Source: Saturnia japonica (lineage: Eukaryota > Arthropoda > Insecta > Lepidoptera > Saturniidae). From it: a DNA stretch of 64,000 nt. Below are positions 1 through 37,500 of the stretch, one piece after another (the first letter of the stretch is position 1; every line of letters starts with the position of its first letter). The notes under the pieces were generated by a model. That model searched no databases and was not told the DNA's origin. It saw only the letters and a program-made list of their open reading frames with translations. The position numbers and the translations under genes were made by a program. The DNA lies in the NCBI GenBank assembly GCA_033032175.1, contig CM065332.1, positions 2,527,501 to 2,591,500 of the forward strand, given 5' to 3'.

Positions 1-59
1 GGCCATTTAGTTCCGCAGTAAGCAAAGCTTGTACTATGGTAACTAAACAGCCGATATAC

Positions 60-180
60 ATACTAAATTCAATGCTCAACATAAAAGTCAGTCGTGTTCG
101 GGGATCGAACCCGCAACCTCTCGGCTCAATAGTAGGGCTCACTATCACTGTGCCACGACGCCTGCCTTATTAGAATACCT
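60..180 (-). repeat. tRNA-derived SINE head in Itpr intron 17
   Basis: On the minus strand an A-box-like TGGCACAGTGATAGTG is followed by the B box GGTTCGATCCC at 94-104, the internal promoter of tRNA-derived SINEs. It lacks a full tRNA fold. The rest of 181-745 holds no recognised feature. Confidence 0.55.
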
Positions 181-745
181 CAACCCTACAGAAGATCGCA
201 ACCAACTAAACTTGTTTTTTTTTTCTCATCTAATGGTAGGCGCCACCGAGAGATCGAAATCCACCATGCCAGCCTGCATTAAAATTGGATATGCACAGGG
301 TGCATGCAAAAAGCGAGTCACTATGACGACATTTTCACCACATGCATGGTGGTCGCGACCCAGTCGGGTAAAACAGCTCTACCACCACTGACTAACTGTT
401 GTGTTCCTGCAGTGAGTAGGGTTTCCAGAGCTTGGAGATTGAGGATTCAAGGTCGGCAACGCGCTAGTGACATTTATGTCAAGCTAAGGTAGTCGCTTAT
501 CATCAAGCGGGCAGTATGCTTGATTGCCACCTTAGTTGAAAAAAAAGTATCAAGCAAGTTTGCACGAGCGTTTTAAGCTGGTGTAATACAACTTCATGAG
601 GAAACCTAAACGCTTGAGAAATGTTTATTTACTACCATTTAAAGTGAGAATAATATAGCACTGTGGATTTCCCGGCGTCTGAATCGCTAAAACATTGTGA
701 TGGTGCATGGTTACTAAGCCCTTGCCTTCCCTCCATAGAACTCAC

Positions 746-27728
<26,983 letters not shown>

Positions 27729-27766
27729 CCTCACGTCGTCTCTTTAACCCCACCATGCAACGACAC

Positions 27767-28380
27767 CTGCCAATAAAAATAACAAATGGATTATCCCCTC
27801 TTCCAATATTAGTCTTTAATACATCGATTTCCAATAATTCTTTATATATGTATATGTAATTCAAATTATAAATCAGAAGCGCTGAACCTTACTGAGAAGT
27901 TAAAAACGAAGTAACAAGCAATTGTGCCATATAGTTACAGAGGAAATAACATTCTGGTGTTAAGCACTCCATTCAAGCACTTTCTGGGTGGTAGGATATG
28001 CCAATTTTAATTGTATTCGATTGGATCGCGACCACCATACAAGAAGTGTAACACGCGTAATAGTAGGACACTTAAGCGTGCCGCGTTCCGGGATCCTTGA
28101 GGCTTGTAGGCCAGCACAACAACGACGACCGGCAATGGATTTCCGATCTCGCGGTGATCGCCATTGTTTTCAGATTGTACTGTACTTACCACCAAACATA
28201 ATAAATACCGTTACTTTATGTAAAATTAATGTTAGGCTGTAAAATAATTTTAATCAAATTAATATTTTATAAAGTCAGTACATAAAATGATGGCTAACTT
28301 CATGATGTTGTTGGCACGAATTTTGGAGTTATTTTTGTTTGTTTTGTTACGCCAAATAAGTATAACTTTCGACTACACAA
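27767..28380. other. Upstream flank of Itpr exon 1: no gene
   Basis: Contains a SINE-like repeat at 28015-28200 (GATCGCGACCACCATAC near its start, CGGTGATCGCCATTG near its end), with related pieces at 43560-43615, 48000-48030 and 61383-61400. A 5' non-coding exon of Itpr may lie here or further right, but I cannot place it. Confidence 0.4.
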
Positions 28381-28595
28381 TATGCCGGCGGCATGCCCGC
28401 TGGTGGTCTAACCCGGAGGGCTTGCCGCATAAACGAAAGACCGTGCCCCGCCGCGCCGGCAACTGTCACAACTCAAAACTGAAAAGATGCTTGAAAAGAT
28501 TACGATTTCTGCGGCATATGCCGCGGCCGGTAGCATGGCATACCCACGCAGCAAAAATCCGCCCGCTATGCCGCCAGTATAGTGTGTAGACCCTT
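28380..28595. other. GC-rich block rich in CCGC/GCCGG, unknown
   Basis: An island of high GC with repeated ATGCCG/GCCGG words (for example ATGCCGGCGGCATGCCCGC and ATATGCCGCGGCCGG) in AT-rich DNA. It carries an open frame of about 100 codons with no recognisable motif. It may be an old transposon end or part of a 5' regulatory region. Confidence 0.3.
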
Positions 28596-28839
28596 AAGTA
28601 CGTATATACGTAATTAATAAGTACACGGTTTCATTAACGATTTTATATTATACGGTGTCTTATTTTTAGCGAAATAGAAGCAAGTTTTGTTTGCTCGTAA
28701 GAATGCACAAATAGTCTGAAAAAGAAACTAATTTCAAACAACGAAAGATAAATGTCATGTGTAAATGCTATCTTTATTGGAAACTCTCAGCGGCTCTGTC
28801 AGTGCTGTGGTTATTAGGTTTTTTTAAAAAAAGAAGGCC

Positions 28840-28935
28840 GTCAATTAATCAATACGGCAATCACGTGATTGGCCTAAGATACCGTTATTGCCTTCGATTG
28901 GCTGGTGGAAGTTTTTGGCGGAACCTCAAACTGTC
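28840..28935. promoter_or_regulatory. Promoter-like cluster: E-box palindrome, CCAAT boxes, E2F-like site
   Basis: A perfect 14-bp palindrome CAATCACGTGATTG (28858-28871) contains CACGTG and runs into ATTGG. A second CGATTGGCTGG follows at about 28895 and TTTTTGGCGGAA at about 28911. E-box, inverted CCAAT and E2F-like motifs so close together are typical of insect housekeeping promoters. It would lie about 1.1 kb upstream of the Itpr start codon. No transcript data support this. Confidence 0.35.
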
Positions 28936-29639
28936 ATGATGTGGTTTTTGTTTTTTATTAATTATCACATTTATATTCAAGTATTGTTTTACCGTATATT
29001 GTGTAGTGCAGGTGGCATTTTAGCATAAGGCTTGGTTACTGTGTACAAGTGAAGGGGATTTAAGATAATAACATGGACCATGAATTCGGAGTTGCCACAA
29101 AAACTCCCTAGAAAGTTCTGGGGACTCAATCTTGTTATAATATTGAAATCATCATAAGACTGGACACTCTAAATTCACTCAACAATGGTAGTAATAGTCT
29201 TCAATAAAGTGGAAGTCCAGTCAGGAAGAAGAATATTGGCTGGTGGAAAGATTCAGTGACATTTAAAACGTTATCATATATGTATATGCAAACTAAATTA
29301 TACTAACAGTATAAGATTATTATATCATTACAAGAAATATGGTATTAATAATTCAAAATGAAGTTTATTTTATATCGTTAGGCTAATCCTCTTTAATTAG
29401 TACCTACCATAATGTACGTATAATATGCATGACATTTAATATAGAAATTCGTTAATTTTTTTTTTATCGATATTTTCATTATCTTCTTTTTTTTTTAAAT
29501 TGATTATACTGTTAGCCTTAGAGGCCCTGAAGCCGCTGCGGCTTTTAAAGCTTCAACTTGAGTGGTGGGCGATTAAGAGATATACTGATGCAATCATTCT
29601 ATGTTGATATCTCGATTACAACCATTAGTAATTACTAAT

Positions 29640-30105
29640 ACTAGCGCGGTCGCCCAATGATCGAAATTCGACCAAAGACTTTTTAATCATAGACTATATT
29701 CTGTTTGACATTTGCAGTATGAACCTAAGCAATAATTATAACCTAAAAAATAATTTCATTGAGTGACAATGTCAATATTTTGGGGGGGTCTAAGTTCAAT
29801 GGCACTGGTCGGTTTAGGACTCGCTGAATTAATTTATTTTATTTAATATATTAGTAACAGATATTATAGATAAGATTTTAGCTTTGTGCACTCCTTCTAC
29901 ATATAAACTTTAACCATGTCAAATCTCAGTCTTCCGTGCACGCAATACGCTTAAAAAGGGGTATAAAGTTTTTGACCTAAAAAAACATACTCGGCGAACT
30001 GTGGGTGTACATTAGTACACCTCTGCCTAACCGCTTCGATGATAACTGGGGTGATGGTATGTTATGTTATAAAGTTTTTGCTTCTCGTATTAATATAATG
30101 ATTTT
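29640..30105 (+). repeat. Interspersed repeat family G, copy 2
   Basis: Matches 3375-3756 over nearly its whole length. It is interrupted at about 29985-30060 by a piece (ACTCGGCGAACTGTGGGTGT) that also occurs alone at 2462-2520. Confidence 0.7.
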
Positions 30106-30279
30106 TAGTTAATAATACTAATATGTTAGGTTATTAATATTAGTAGTTACTAATTTGTTTGGAATTAGTATTTTTTAGCTCTTTGGTGATTACATGTTCC
30201 TAAAGAAATTCGTTTACGATGGAAGCTTTTTTTAGCTTACCTAATCTACATTAGTGATAAGTAAAAGTACATATCTCAA

Positions 30280-30720
30280 TTATGGCATCATTCATAATCG
30301 TCCACCTCAAAAGAGTCATACATAAATGACTCGATTATGAAAATCATTCATTATCGAATAACTAGTTTATGTAAAACATTCATCATCGAATGTCTCGATT
30401 ATGTAAATTATTCATAATTACATATATCGATAATGAAAATCATTCTTTAAAGAATAACTCGTTTAATGTAAAGCATTTATCATCGAGTGTCTCGATTATG
30501 TTAATCCTTCATAAACGCATGTCTCGATTATGTAAATCCATTCTTTATCGAATAACTCGTTTATGTAAAACATTCATCATCGAATGACTCGTTTATGTAA
30601 ATCATTCATCATCAACTAACTCGTTTATGTAAAACATTCATCATCAACTAACTCGTTTATGTAAAACATTCATCATCGAATGGCACGATTATGTAAATCA
30701 TTCATAATCGCCCACCTATA
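30280..30720. repeat. Minisatellite, about 32-bp unit, roughly 13 copies
   Basis: Tandem units like CTCGTTTATGTAAAACATTC plus ATCATCGAATGA. Two neighbouring 32-bp units near 30620-30680 are identical. The array is bounded on both sides by CATAATCG(T/C)CCACCT. The array makes open frames by chance; it is not coding. Confidence 0.8.
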
Positions 30721-32340
30721 ATTTTCAATTGCGTAACTTTTAAACGTCATTAGAATATAATCTCTTGTTTTTATTACACGATGAAAATTGTCCTTTTTAC
30801 ACTTACCCAAAATTCAAATCAATCCATCTTCAATATAGTTCGACAAGTTTCATCAATAGCTTCAACATGTCACAGACAAAGTAGAACATGTGTAACACCA
30901 ATTTATACCACGCACGTTTCAAGTCTAAGAAATAGTAACTCGTTAAAAAAACAAAAATACACAATATGCAGTAACATATTTTCCTTTTTGCACTTATAAC
31001 CATCTGAGAGTCGAATAAATTTTTCAACTGATTATCATGTTCGTTAATTATCTTTTGGTGACATTTACACGTTCAATACATTTGTAAAATTCTAAAAAAC
31101 GATGACTGTTTCCTGTAATATAGTAATATCTAAAAATATATCATAATGAAATTACTGTTTTTGTTTGATTTTATTATAACGTTTTTTTTTTTTTTTTAAT
31201 ACAGTATTATTGTTACATCTTACAAAGCAATGATCAAGTGCAATACCAGTGAACTATTAAATTATGAGTCTGATATTAAAGATACTCTAACGATTTCTTT
31301 TTAGAATTTAGCATATTGTTTTGTATTTAATAATATAAATTTGGCTGTAACACTTTGACTTCTGATGAACAAATCATGGGAAAACTTTAACGGGATTATA
31401 CGTTATATTTGAGTAGTACCGGCATCTAGCGGGAAATACTGAACTATAGATTTATGGTTGTTTGAAATCGTCCATGAATGTGACGTTTACAGGTTGATTT
31501 CTGCCACCGTTCGGTATTAAATTTTTTTGCATTATCAGAACTAAACACTATTTAATAATTTGCCACTATCTCCAAACAGCACATTTTGGTATAACCGCTT
31601 TCATTATTGTATCCCTTAGAAGAGATTTTTAACTGTAGTATAATATCAATACATTTCAATGTCATTCATCATGTAATTAAATTTCACTTAAAACTTGTCA
31701 GTCAAGATACCTAAACAAAATTTGAACGTGTAAAGGCGCCAAAACTTTTTACCACAGGGATTTTCGTTCTTTTTATATTTTTTCCGTAGACGCGAATCCG
31801 GCCATTAGGTAAGGGATATTATCTAAAACTAGCAATTTCCACACGAAGCAGGGGAGAGATAAACCAATCGATACATGGGGACGAGTGGGCGAGTACTGAG
31901 CCATCATTCATCGCATCAGTGGACTTCATGACTAAATATAGGTGGTGACCTGTCGACCGTAATTTATTCACCTTTTTTTTTGTGAAGTGACCTAGATTTT
32001 ACGATATTATTTTAGTGGGGTAATAATTTATTATAGACAATATAAAGGTTGAGTCGTGATTCAGTTAGGAGTCGATTGTGTAAATAGTTTATAAACCGAG
32101 GAATGTCAGTCTGAACTCCTATTAATTATGATGAGGAACATTCATCGTACTTTTCGTGATGATCGGAAATTTATACATTGTACGTACATTGGATATTTGG
32201 TCGTAGGGTATTTTCTGTTTTTCGTCTGGCTAGTTCCTACGGCCCACAAGTTGAAAATCTGTTGTAAAACTACCTATCATAGTTTTCCACAATTGTAAGC
32301 TAGTTTTCTTTCTAGGTTTAGCATGTTATTATATTCATCT
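30721..32340. other. Non-coding AT-rich flank left of the endogenous retrovirus
   Basis: No exon, RNA gene or known repeat recognised. A T-tract lies at 31180-31198. Confidence 0.4.
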
Positions 32341-32344
32341 ATAT

Positions 32345-32651
32345 AGTTATGCAGTCTGTACCCTCTCTTATTACGTCTTGTTAATTGGTACATACGTTAG
32401 AAATGCTGATGTTACGTTTTTAACCCATATTATGTCTGCAAACTACTGATAGACACCTGGTGTTTTGACTGAATGTATTGCGACATATTTCTCATTATTT
32501 CATAGTAAACAGCCCCACTTTGTGTTTATAGAATAAGAGTTTATAAAAGAGACATTTGTAACAAATAAAAGCATTCTTAATAAAGCTTCTTGAGAATCAG
32601 TCTTGTCTTAGACTTTTTAAAAACCCTCGGCAGTGCTCCCGAAATTTAACT
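32345..32651 (+). repeat. 5' LTR (307 bp)
   Basis: Identical by eye to 39872-40178. Carries TATAAAA at 32542-32548 and AATAAA at 32564-32569 and 32579-32584, which could serve as promoter element and polyadenylation signals. Confidence 0.95.
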
Positions 32652-32668
32652 GGCGCAGTCGGTAGGAT
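32651..32668 (+). other. Primer binding site for tRNA-Ser
   Basis: TGGCGCAGTCGGTAGGAT is the complement of the 3' end of insect tRNA-Ser including CCA, the primer used by the 17.6/297/ZAM group. The first T overlaps the LTR end. Confidence 0.9.
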
Positions 32669-32824
32669 ACTCAATCAACAATAAAAGTCTGTGTTCGAGT
32701 CTTACAAATCGGTCTCATGTGCAGATTTTGAGTATCTACGAACCAATAAATAAGTTAACGTCGGGTTCCACATCTATTTCCGAGAGATCCTGTCCTAAAA
32801 GCGAAAGCAGCTATACGGCAAGAC

Positions 32825-32841
32825 ATGGGAACGAGCAGACT
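32825..32841 (+). CDS. env: Candidate first coding exon of env mRNA
   Basis: An ATG in good context (G at -3, G at +4) at 32825 is followed after 17 nt by CT/GTAAGT, a near-perfect splice donor at 32842. It leaves phase 2, exactly what the env frame needs at the acceptor near 38182. Env of errantiviruses is made from a spliced mRNA. This exon is inferred from sequence and phase only. Confidence 0.55.
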
Positions 32842-32915
32842 GTAAGTGACCATTTTTACAATCCTTGTCTCGTCCTTGTTATTTTCTGTGGTTGTATTTT
32901 TCGTTGGACATTGTT

Positions 32916-33029
32916 ATAATTTTCAAACAAAAATCGTTGAAAATTATTTAACAAATTTTTATAATTTTCAAACAAACATCGTTGAAAATTATTTTTCATA
33001 ATTTTCGAATAAAAATCGTCGAAAGTTAT
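32916..33029 (+). promoter_or_regulatory. Three tandem 32-nt stem-loops in the retroviral leader
   Basis: Units at 32916-32947, 32961-32992 and 32998-33029. Each is an 11-bp inverted repeat (ATAATTTTCRA with TYGAAARTTAT) around a 10-nt loop ending ATCG. In unit 3 an A-U pair becomes G-C by changes on both arms. They sit where the gypsy element of Drosophila has its repeated Su(Hw) insulator sites. The function is unknown: RNA structure (packaging, translation) or protein-binding sites. Confidence 0.7.
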
Positions 33030-33257
33030 TTGACTTCATAGATTATAAGATATTGAGAAATATTAATAATAAATATTAATTTTGAGAATTTTAATTTGAT
33101 AATTTTAATTTCGATAATTTTAATTTTGAGAATTTTGATTTTGATAATTTTGTTATAAGATTTATTTTGTGAATTTTATTTTGAAAATATTATTTTGTGA
33201 ATTTTAATTTTGTGAATTTTACTTTGTGTGTGTTTAATTAAATAAATACAATTCAAA

Positions 33258-34532
33258 ATGCAACGCAACAATGAATCAACAATTCAATTAGTATCAAAAG
33301 AACTTTTAAGTTTAATTCCCAAGTACGATGGTGATCAAAATACTTTAAATTTATTTATTAAAAAAAGTGAATATATAATCAGAAATTTTAGCGGATCAAA
33401 CAATGTTGTTCAAACTACATATGTGTTTCATGCTATAACTAGTAGATTATGTGGTAAAGCCGCTGCTCTACTAAGTGAAAGAGAAGACATAACAACTTGG
33501 GAACAATTAAGAGCTGTTTTGATTCAACATTTTGGTGATCCTAGATCGGAAGAGTGTGTGGCAATTGAGTTGGAAAATTTAAAAATTAAAGTTGGTGAAA
33601 CATATACGCAATTTTGTAACAGGATACAACAAACACGCTGCACCCTCTTCTCCAAGGTCAATTTATTAACTGATGAAGGCCTCAAAGCCGCTAAAATGAT
33701 TATCTATAATAATATGTGCTTGAATGTATTTTTATATAATTTACCAGAGGATTTAATTCGAATTGTGCGACTTAAAGGTTGTACCGTTTTAGAAAACGCA
33801 CTAAGTGTTGTCATGGAGGAGGTCAATTTTCAATATCAGTACAATTCTAAAAATAAAAATAAATCTAATATTAAACCAGTTCAACAATTTTTCACGCCTA
33901 CTTTAACAAATAATTTTAATAATAATTTCAAACCTCAACCTGCATTTGTGCCAAATACATTTAATTCCGGACAACAAAATTTTAAATTCGGAATTCCATA
34001 CCAAACACAAAATAATTTTAAACCGTATAATAATAATTTTAAATTCGGTATTCCAAATCAAAATGTACAATTCAGACCTAACCTAAACCAACAAGGATAT
34101 AAACCAAATTTTGGAAATAATAATTTTAAATTCGGTATTCCTAATCAACAAGGGTTCAAACCACAATTTAACAATACACAAAACCGACCTAATTTCAACA
34201 TGCCAAATCAACAATTTAAATTTGGTATACCACCACAAAATCAACCTCAACGTAATCCACCTCAATTTCAGGCAAGCGATGTGTCAATGCGCACAGCTCG
34301 TCCTATTAGACAAAATATGATAGAGTCTTTAGAAATGAACGACCCTGAAATTGAATACCAAGACTATCAACCTGATTATACAGAATATGAAAATCATTAT
34401 TTCATTGACGATAATCAACAAACTGCTTATGACGATTATCATGAAAACATAGAACCTGTTGAAACTGAAGAAGCTGAAAATGAATGCGTAAATTTTCCTA
34501 TAAAAGCCTCCAAGAGCGACCCCCAGAAATAG
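33258..34532 (+). CDS. gag: Gag polyprotein (424 aa)
   Basis: Structural protein that forms the particle. Residues about 10-190 resemble the retrotransposon Gag capsid domain (HFGDPRSEECVAIELENLKI block at 91-110). Residues 200-340 are an N/Q/P-rich disordered region with four FKFGIP repeats (FKFG at 242, 261, 290 and 320). Residues 360-410 are acidic and tyrosine-rich. There is no CCHC zinc knuckle, as is common in errantivirus Gag. The start is the first ATG of the frame, after an AT-rich leader. It overlaps pol by 49 nt and ends at TAG 34530. Confidence 0.93.
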   Translation: MQRNNESTIQLVSKELLSLIPKYDGDQNTLNLFIKKSEYIIRNFSGSNNVVQTTYVFHAITSRLCGKAAALLSEREDITTWEQLRAVLIQHFGDPRSEECVAIELENLKIKVGETYTQFCNRIQQTRCTLFSKVNLLTDEGLKAAKMIIYNNMCLNVFLYNLPEDLIRIVRLKGCTVLENALSVVMEEVNFQYQYNSKNKNKSNIKPVQQFFTPTLTNNFNNNFKPQPAFVPNTFNSGQQNFKFGIPYQTQNNFKPYNNNFKFGIPNQNVQFRPNLNQQGYKPNFGNNNFKFGIPNQQGFKPQFNNTQNRPNFNMPNQQFKFGIPPQNQPQRNPPQFQASDVSMRTARPIRQNMIESLEMNDPEIEYQDYQPDYTEYENHYFIDDNQQTAYDDYHENIEPVETEEAENECVNFPIKASKSDPQK

Positions 34533-37500
34533 TACACTTAAATTATGACGGCATAAATAAACTACCGCATATTTATATTCCTGAAATTGATGCTCGTTTA
34601 ATGATTGATACCGGAAGTACCAGAAGTTTTATTAGTCCCGCTAAAGCTGATGAATATTTTTCAGATTATAAATATATTGATCCTTTTGAAGTTATTAGTA
34701 CACATGGACGTAGCCTACATGACGAAGTTATAGATATACCTTTATTGGAAAGTTTTAAAAGTCCGATGAATCATAAATTTTATATATATAATGTAGATGG
34801 AAGATATGACGGATTAATAGGTTCTAACTTATTAAAAATATTGAACGCGACTATAGACATGAAAAATTTAATTTTACGGACACAAAATACAGAAATTCCA
34901 ATAATTTATAGTCCCCCGTGGGAAATAACGCTAGAACCACGCACTGAAACCCGTGTTAAGGTGCCTACAAATTTAATTAATGGTGAAGCAATAATTAATT
35001 TTAAAAATTTTGGAAATGAAGTACGTATGCCTAGCGCTATAGTTACTTGCAAAGATTCATTTGCAACAACAGTCATGCAGAATGCTTCGCAAGATAGTGT
35101 GACTTTAACTTTTAACGAACCATTGAATATAACCAGCCTTAATAATAATACTTGCAAAATAAATTTATCAACCGGGCAACAATTAAATGATTTTGAGATT
35201 GATGAATTACTTACACAAAATTTATCGAAACTCCGATTAGATCATGCTAATCAAGAAGAACGAGAAGCAATAGAAAAACTTTGTTTTGAATACAGGGATA
35301 TATTCTATTGTGATAAACTGCCTCTTACATTTTCTAATCAAGTAAAACATCGAATCCGGACTAAAAATGAAGATCCAATTTTCATACGGCAATACCGACT
35401 TCCACCATCGCAAAACGATGAAATACAGAAACAAGTTGAAAAATTACTAAAAGATAATGTTATACAAGAATCGTTTTCACCATGGAGTGCACCCGTACAC
35501 CTAGTTCCAAAAAAGATGGACGCCTCCGGTGAACAGAAATTTAGAATGGTTGTAGACTATCGACGTATAAATGATATTACTACTGATGATAAGTATCCTT
35601 TACCAAATATTAATGATTTATTCGACAAGTTAGGGAAATCTACTTACTTCAGTACATTGGATTTAGCAAGTGGGTACCACCAAATTGAAGTTGATGAACA
35701 AGATAGACCCAAAACTGCATTCACTACACCAATGGGACATTTTGAATTTACACGGATGCCATTTGGACTTAAAACAGCACCTGCAACATTTCAACGCGCA
35801 ATGGATAACGTGTTACGTGGGTTGCAAGGTATACATTGCTTAGTATATTTAGATGACATCATCATTTATTCTAGTAGTATACAAGAACATGTAGAGAAGC
35901 TAAGAAAAGTGTTCGATCGTCTCAAACAAACCAATCTTAAAGTAACTCTCGATAAATGTGAGTTTTTTAAAAAAGATGTACTCTACTTAGGACACAAAAT
36001 TACGAAGCATGGTTTACAACCAAATGATGATAAAATCAGGGCAGTACTTGCCTTCCCACTCCCCAGAACATCCACTGAAATTAAAAGTTTTCTTGGCCTG
36101 ATAGGCTACTACCGAAAATTCATAAAGGATTTTTCAAAAATTACACAACCCCTTACATCGTGTTTGAAAAAGAAAAATAAAATTGAAATTAATGAATCAT
36201 ATGTTCAAGCTTTTCAAAAATGTAAAGAGCTACTTGTGAATGCTCCTATATTACAGTTTCCTGATTTTTCTAAACCCTTCATTTTAACAACAGACGCGTC
36301 AAACTACGCTTTAGGCGCTGTCCTTTCACAAGGATCAGTTGGAAATGAAAAACCTATCGCATATGCAAGTCGTACTCTTAATGATGCAGAAACACGTTAC
36401 AGTACAATAGAAAAGGAACTGTTAGCCATCGTTTGGGCAGTAAAACACTTCCGTCCTTACCTGTATGGACGCAAATTCACAATATTTACTGACCACAGAC
36501 CTTTAGCATGGTTAAATTCACTGAAAGAACCTAATAGTAAACTTACTAGATGGAAATTGAGACTAGCTGAGTTCGATTTTGACATAATATACAAGAACGG
36601 TAAACAAAATAGTAATGCTGATGCTCTATCACGAATTAAATTAAATATATTAAAGGACGATATGTCCTTACGAGTAAACGTGAGTGACACTGAACGATCT
36701 GAGAGTCCAATACTAATTTCAGACTCATCAGAAACGTTAACTATTCCTTCAGATTCCGATAAGACTTTAACTCACCCAATTCGTTCTCCTTCATCCAGTA
36801 CTATTACTGCCTGTTCATTACCGGAAACCATACATTCTGCTGAAGATATTGATACGAATGGTATTCCCATTATTGAAGAAGCCATCGACACAAAACCTAA
36901 TCAAATCCTTATTTTTACTTGGAACAGAAACCAATTATCAATAAAAGACTTATCACATGAAAAACAAAAAATTTTGGAAGTACATTTACCTGTAAACAAC
37001 ACTAACCTTGTTAAGAAATTTCTTTTAGAATATATAAAACCTAAAATTAAATATTTCTTTTACTTTGAGAGCGAAATTCACCGTAAACAATTTACAAATG
37101 CCGTGATAAAACTATTTAAAAAAGATACCGTCAAAATATATGAATGTACTAAAAGAGTTATATACTTAGGTGATGAAAAAGAGCAACGTGCCACTATACT
37201 TGCTTATCATCAAGGTAAAACAAGTCACCGTGGAATCAAAGAAACTCTTATGAAATTAAAGCGTAATTATTTTTGGACAAATATGGATATAACAGTCGCT
37301 TCTGTAATCAATTCTTGTGAAACTTGTAAAACTCTAAAATATGATCGCAAACCTTTAAAACCAGAATTAATGTTAACGCAAACTCAAACAAAACCTTTTG
37401 CTGAAATATTTATAGATATATTCTCTATAGAAGGAAGCTACTTCCTTACCATAATAGATGCTTTCAGTAAACTAGGTCAGGCTTTTGAAATATCCAATCG

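Noticed and set aside
28287..28589. 100-codon open frame in the GC-rich block
   Set aside because: Arginine-rich translation without motif; the composition alone explains the open frame.
30280..30720. CRISPR-like array
   Set aside because: The units are contiguous and diverge gradually; there are no unique spacers and the genome is eukaryotic.
32719..32919. Small open frame in the retroviral leader as a gene
   Set aside because: It starts at GTG, has no motif and crosses the likely env splice donor.
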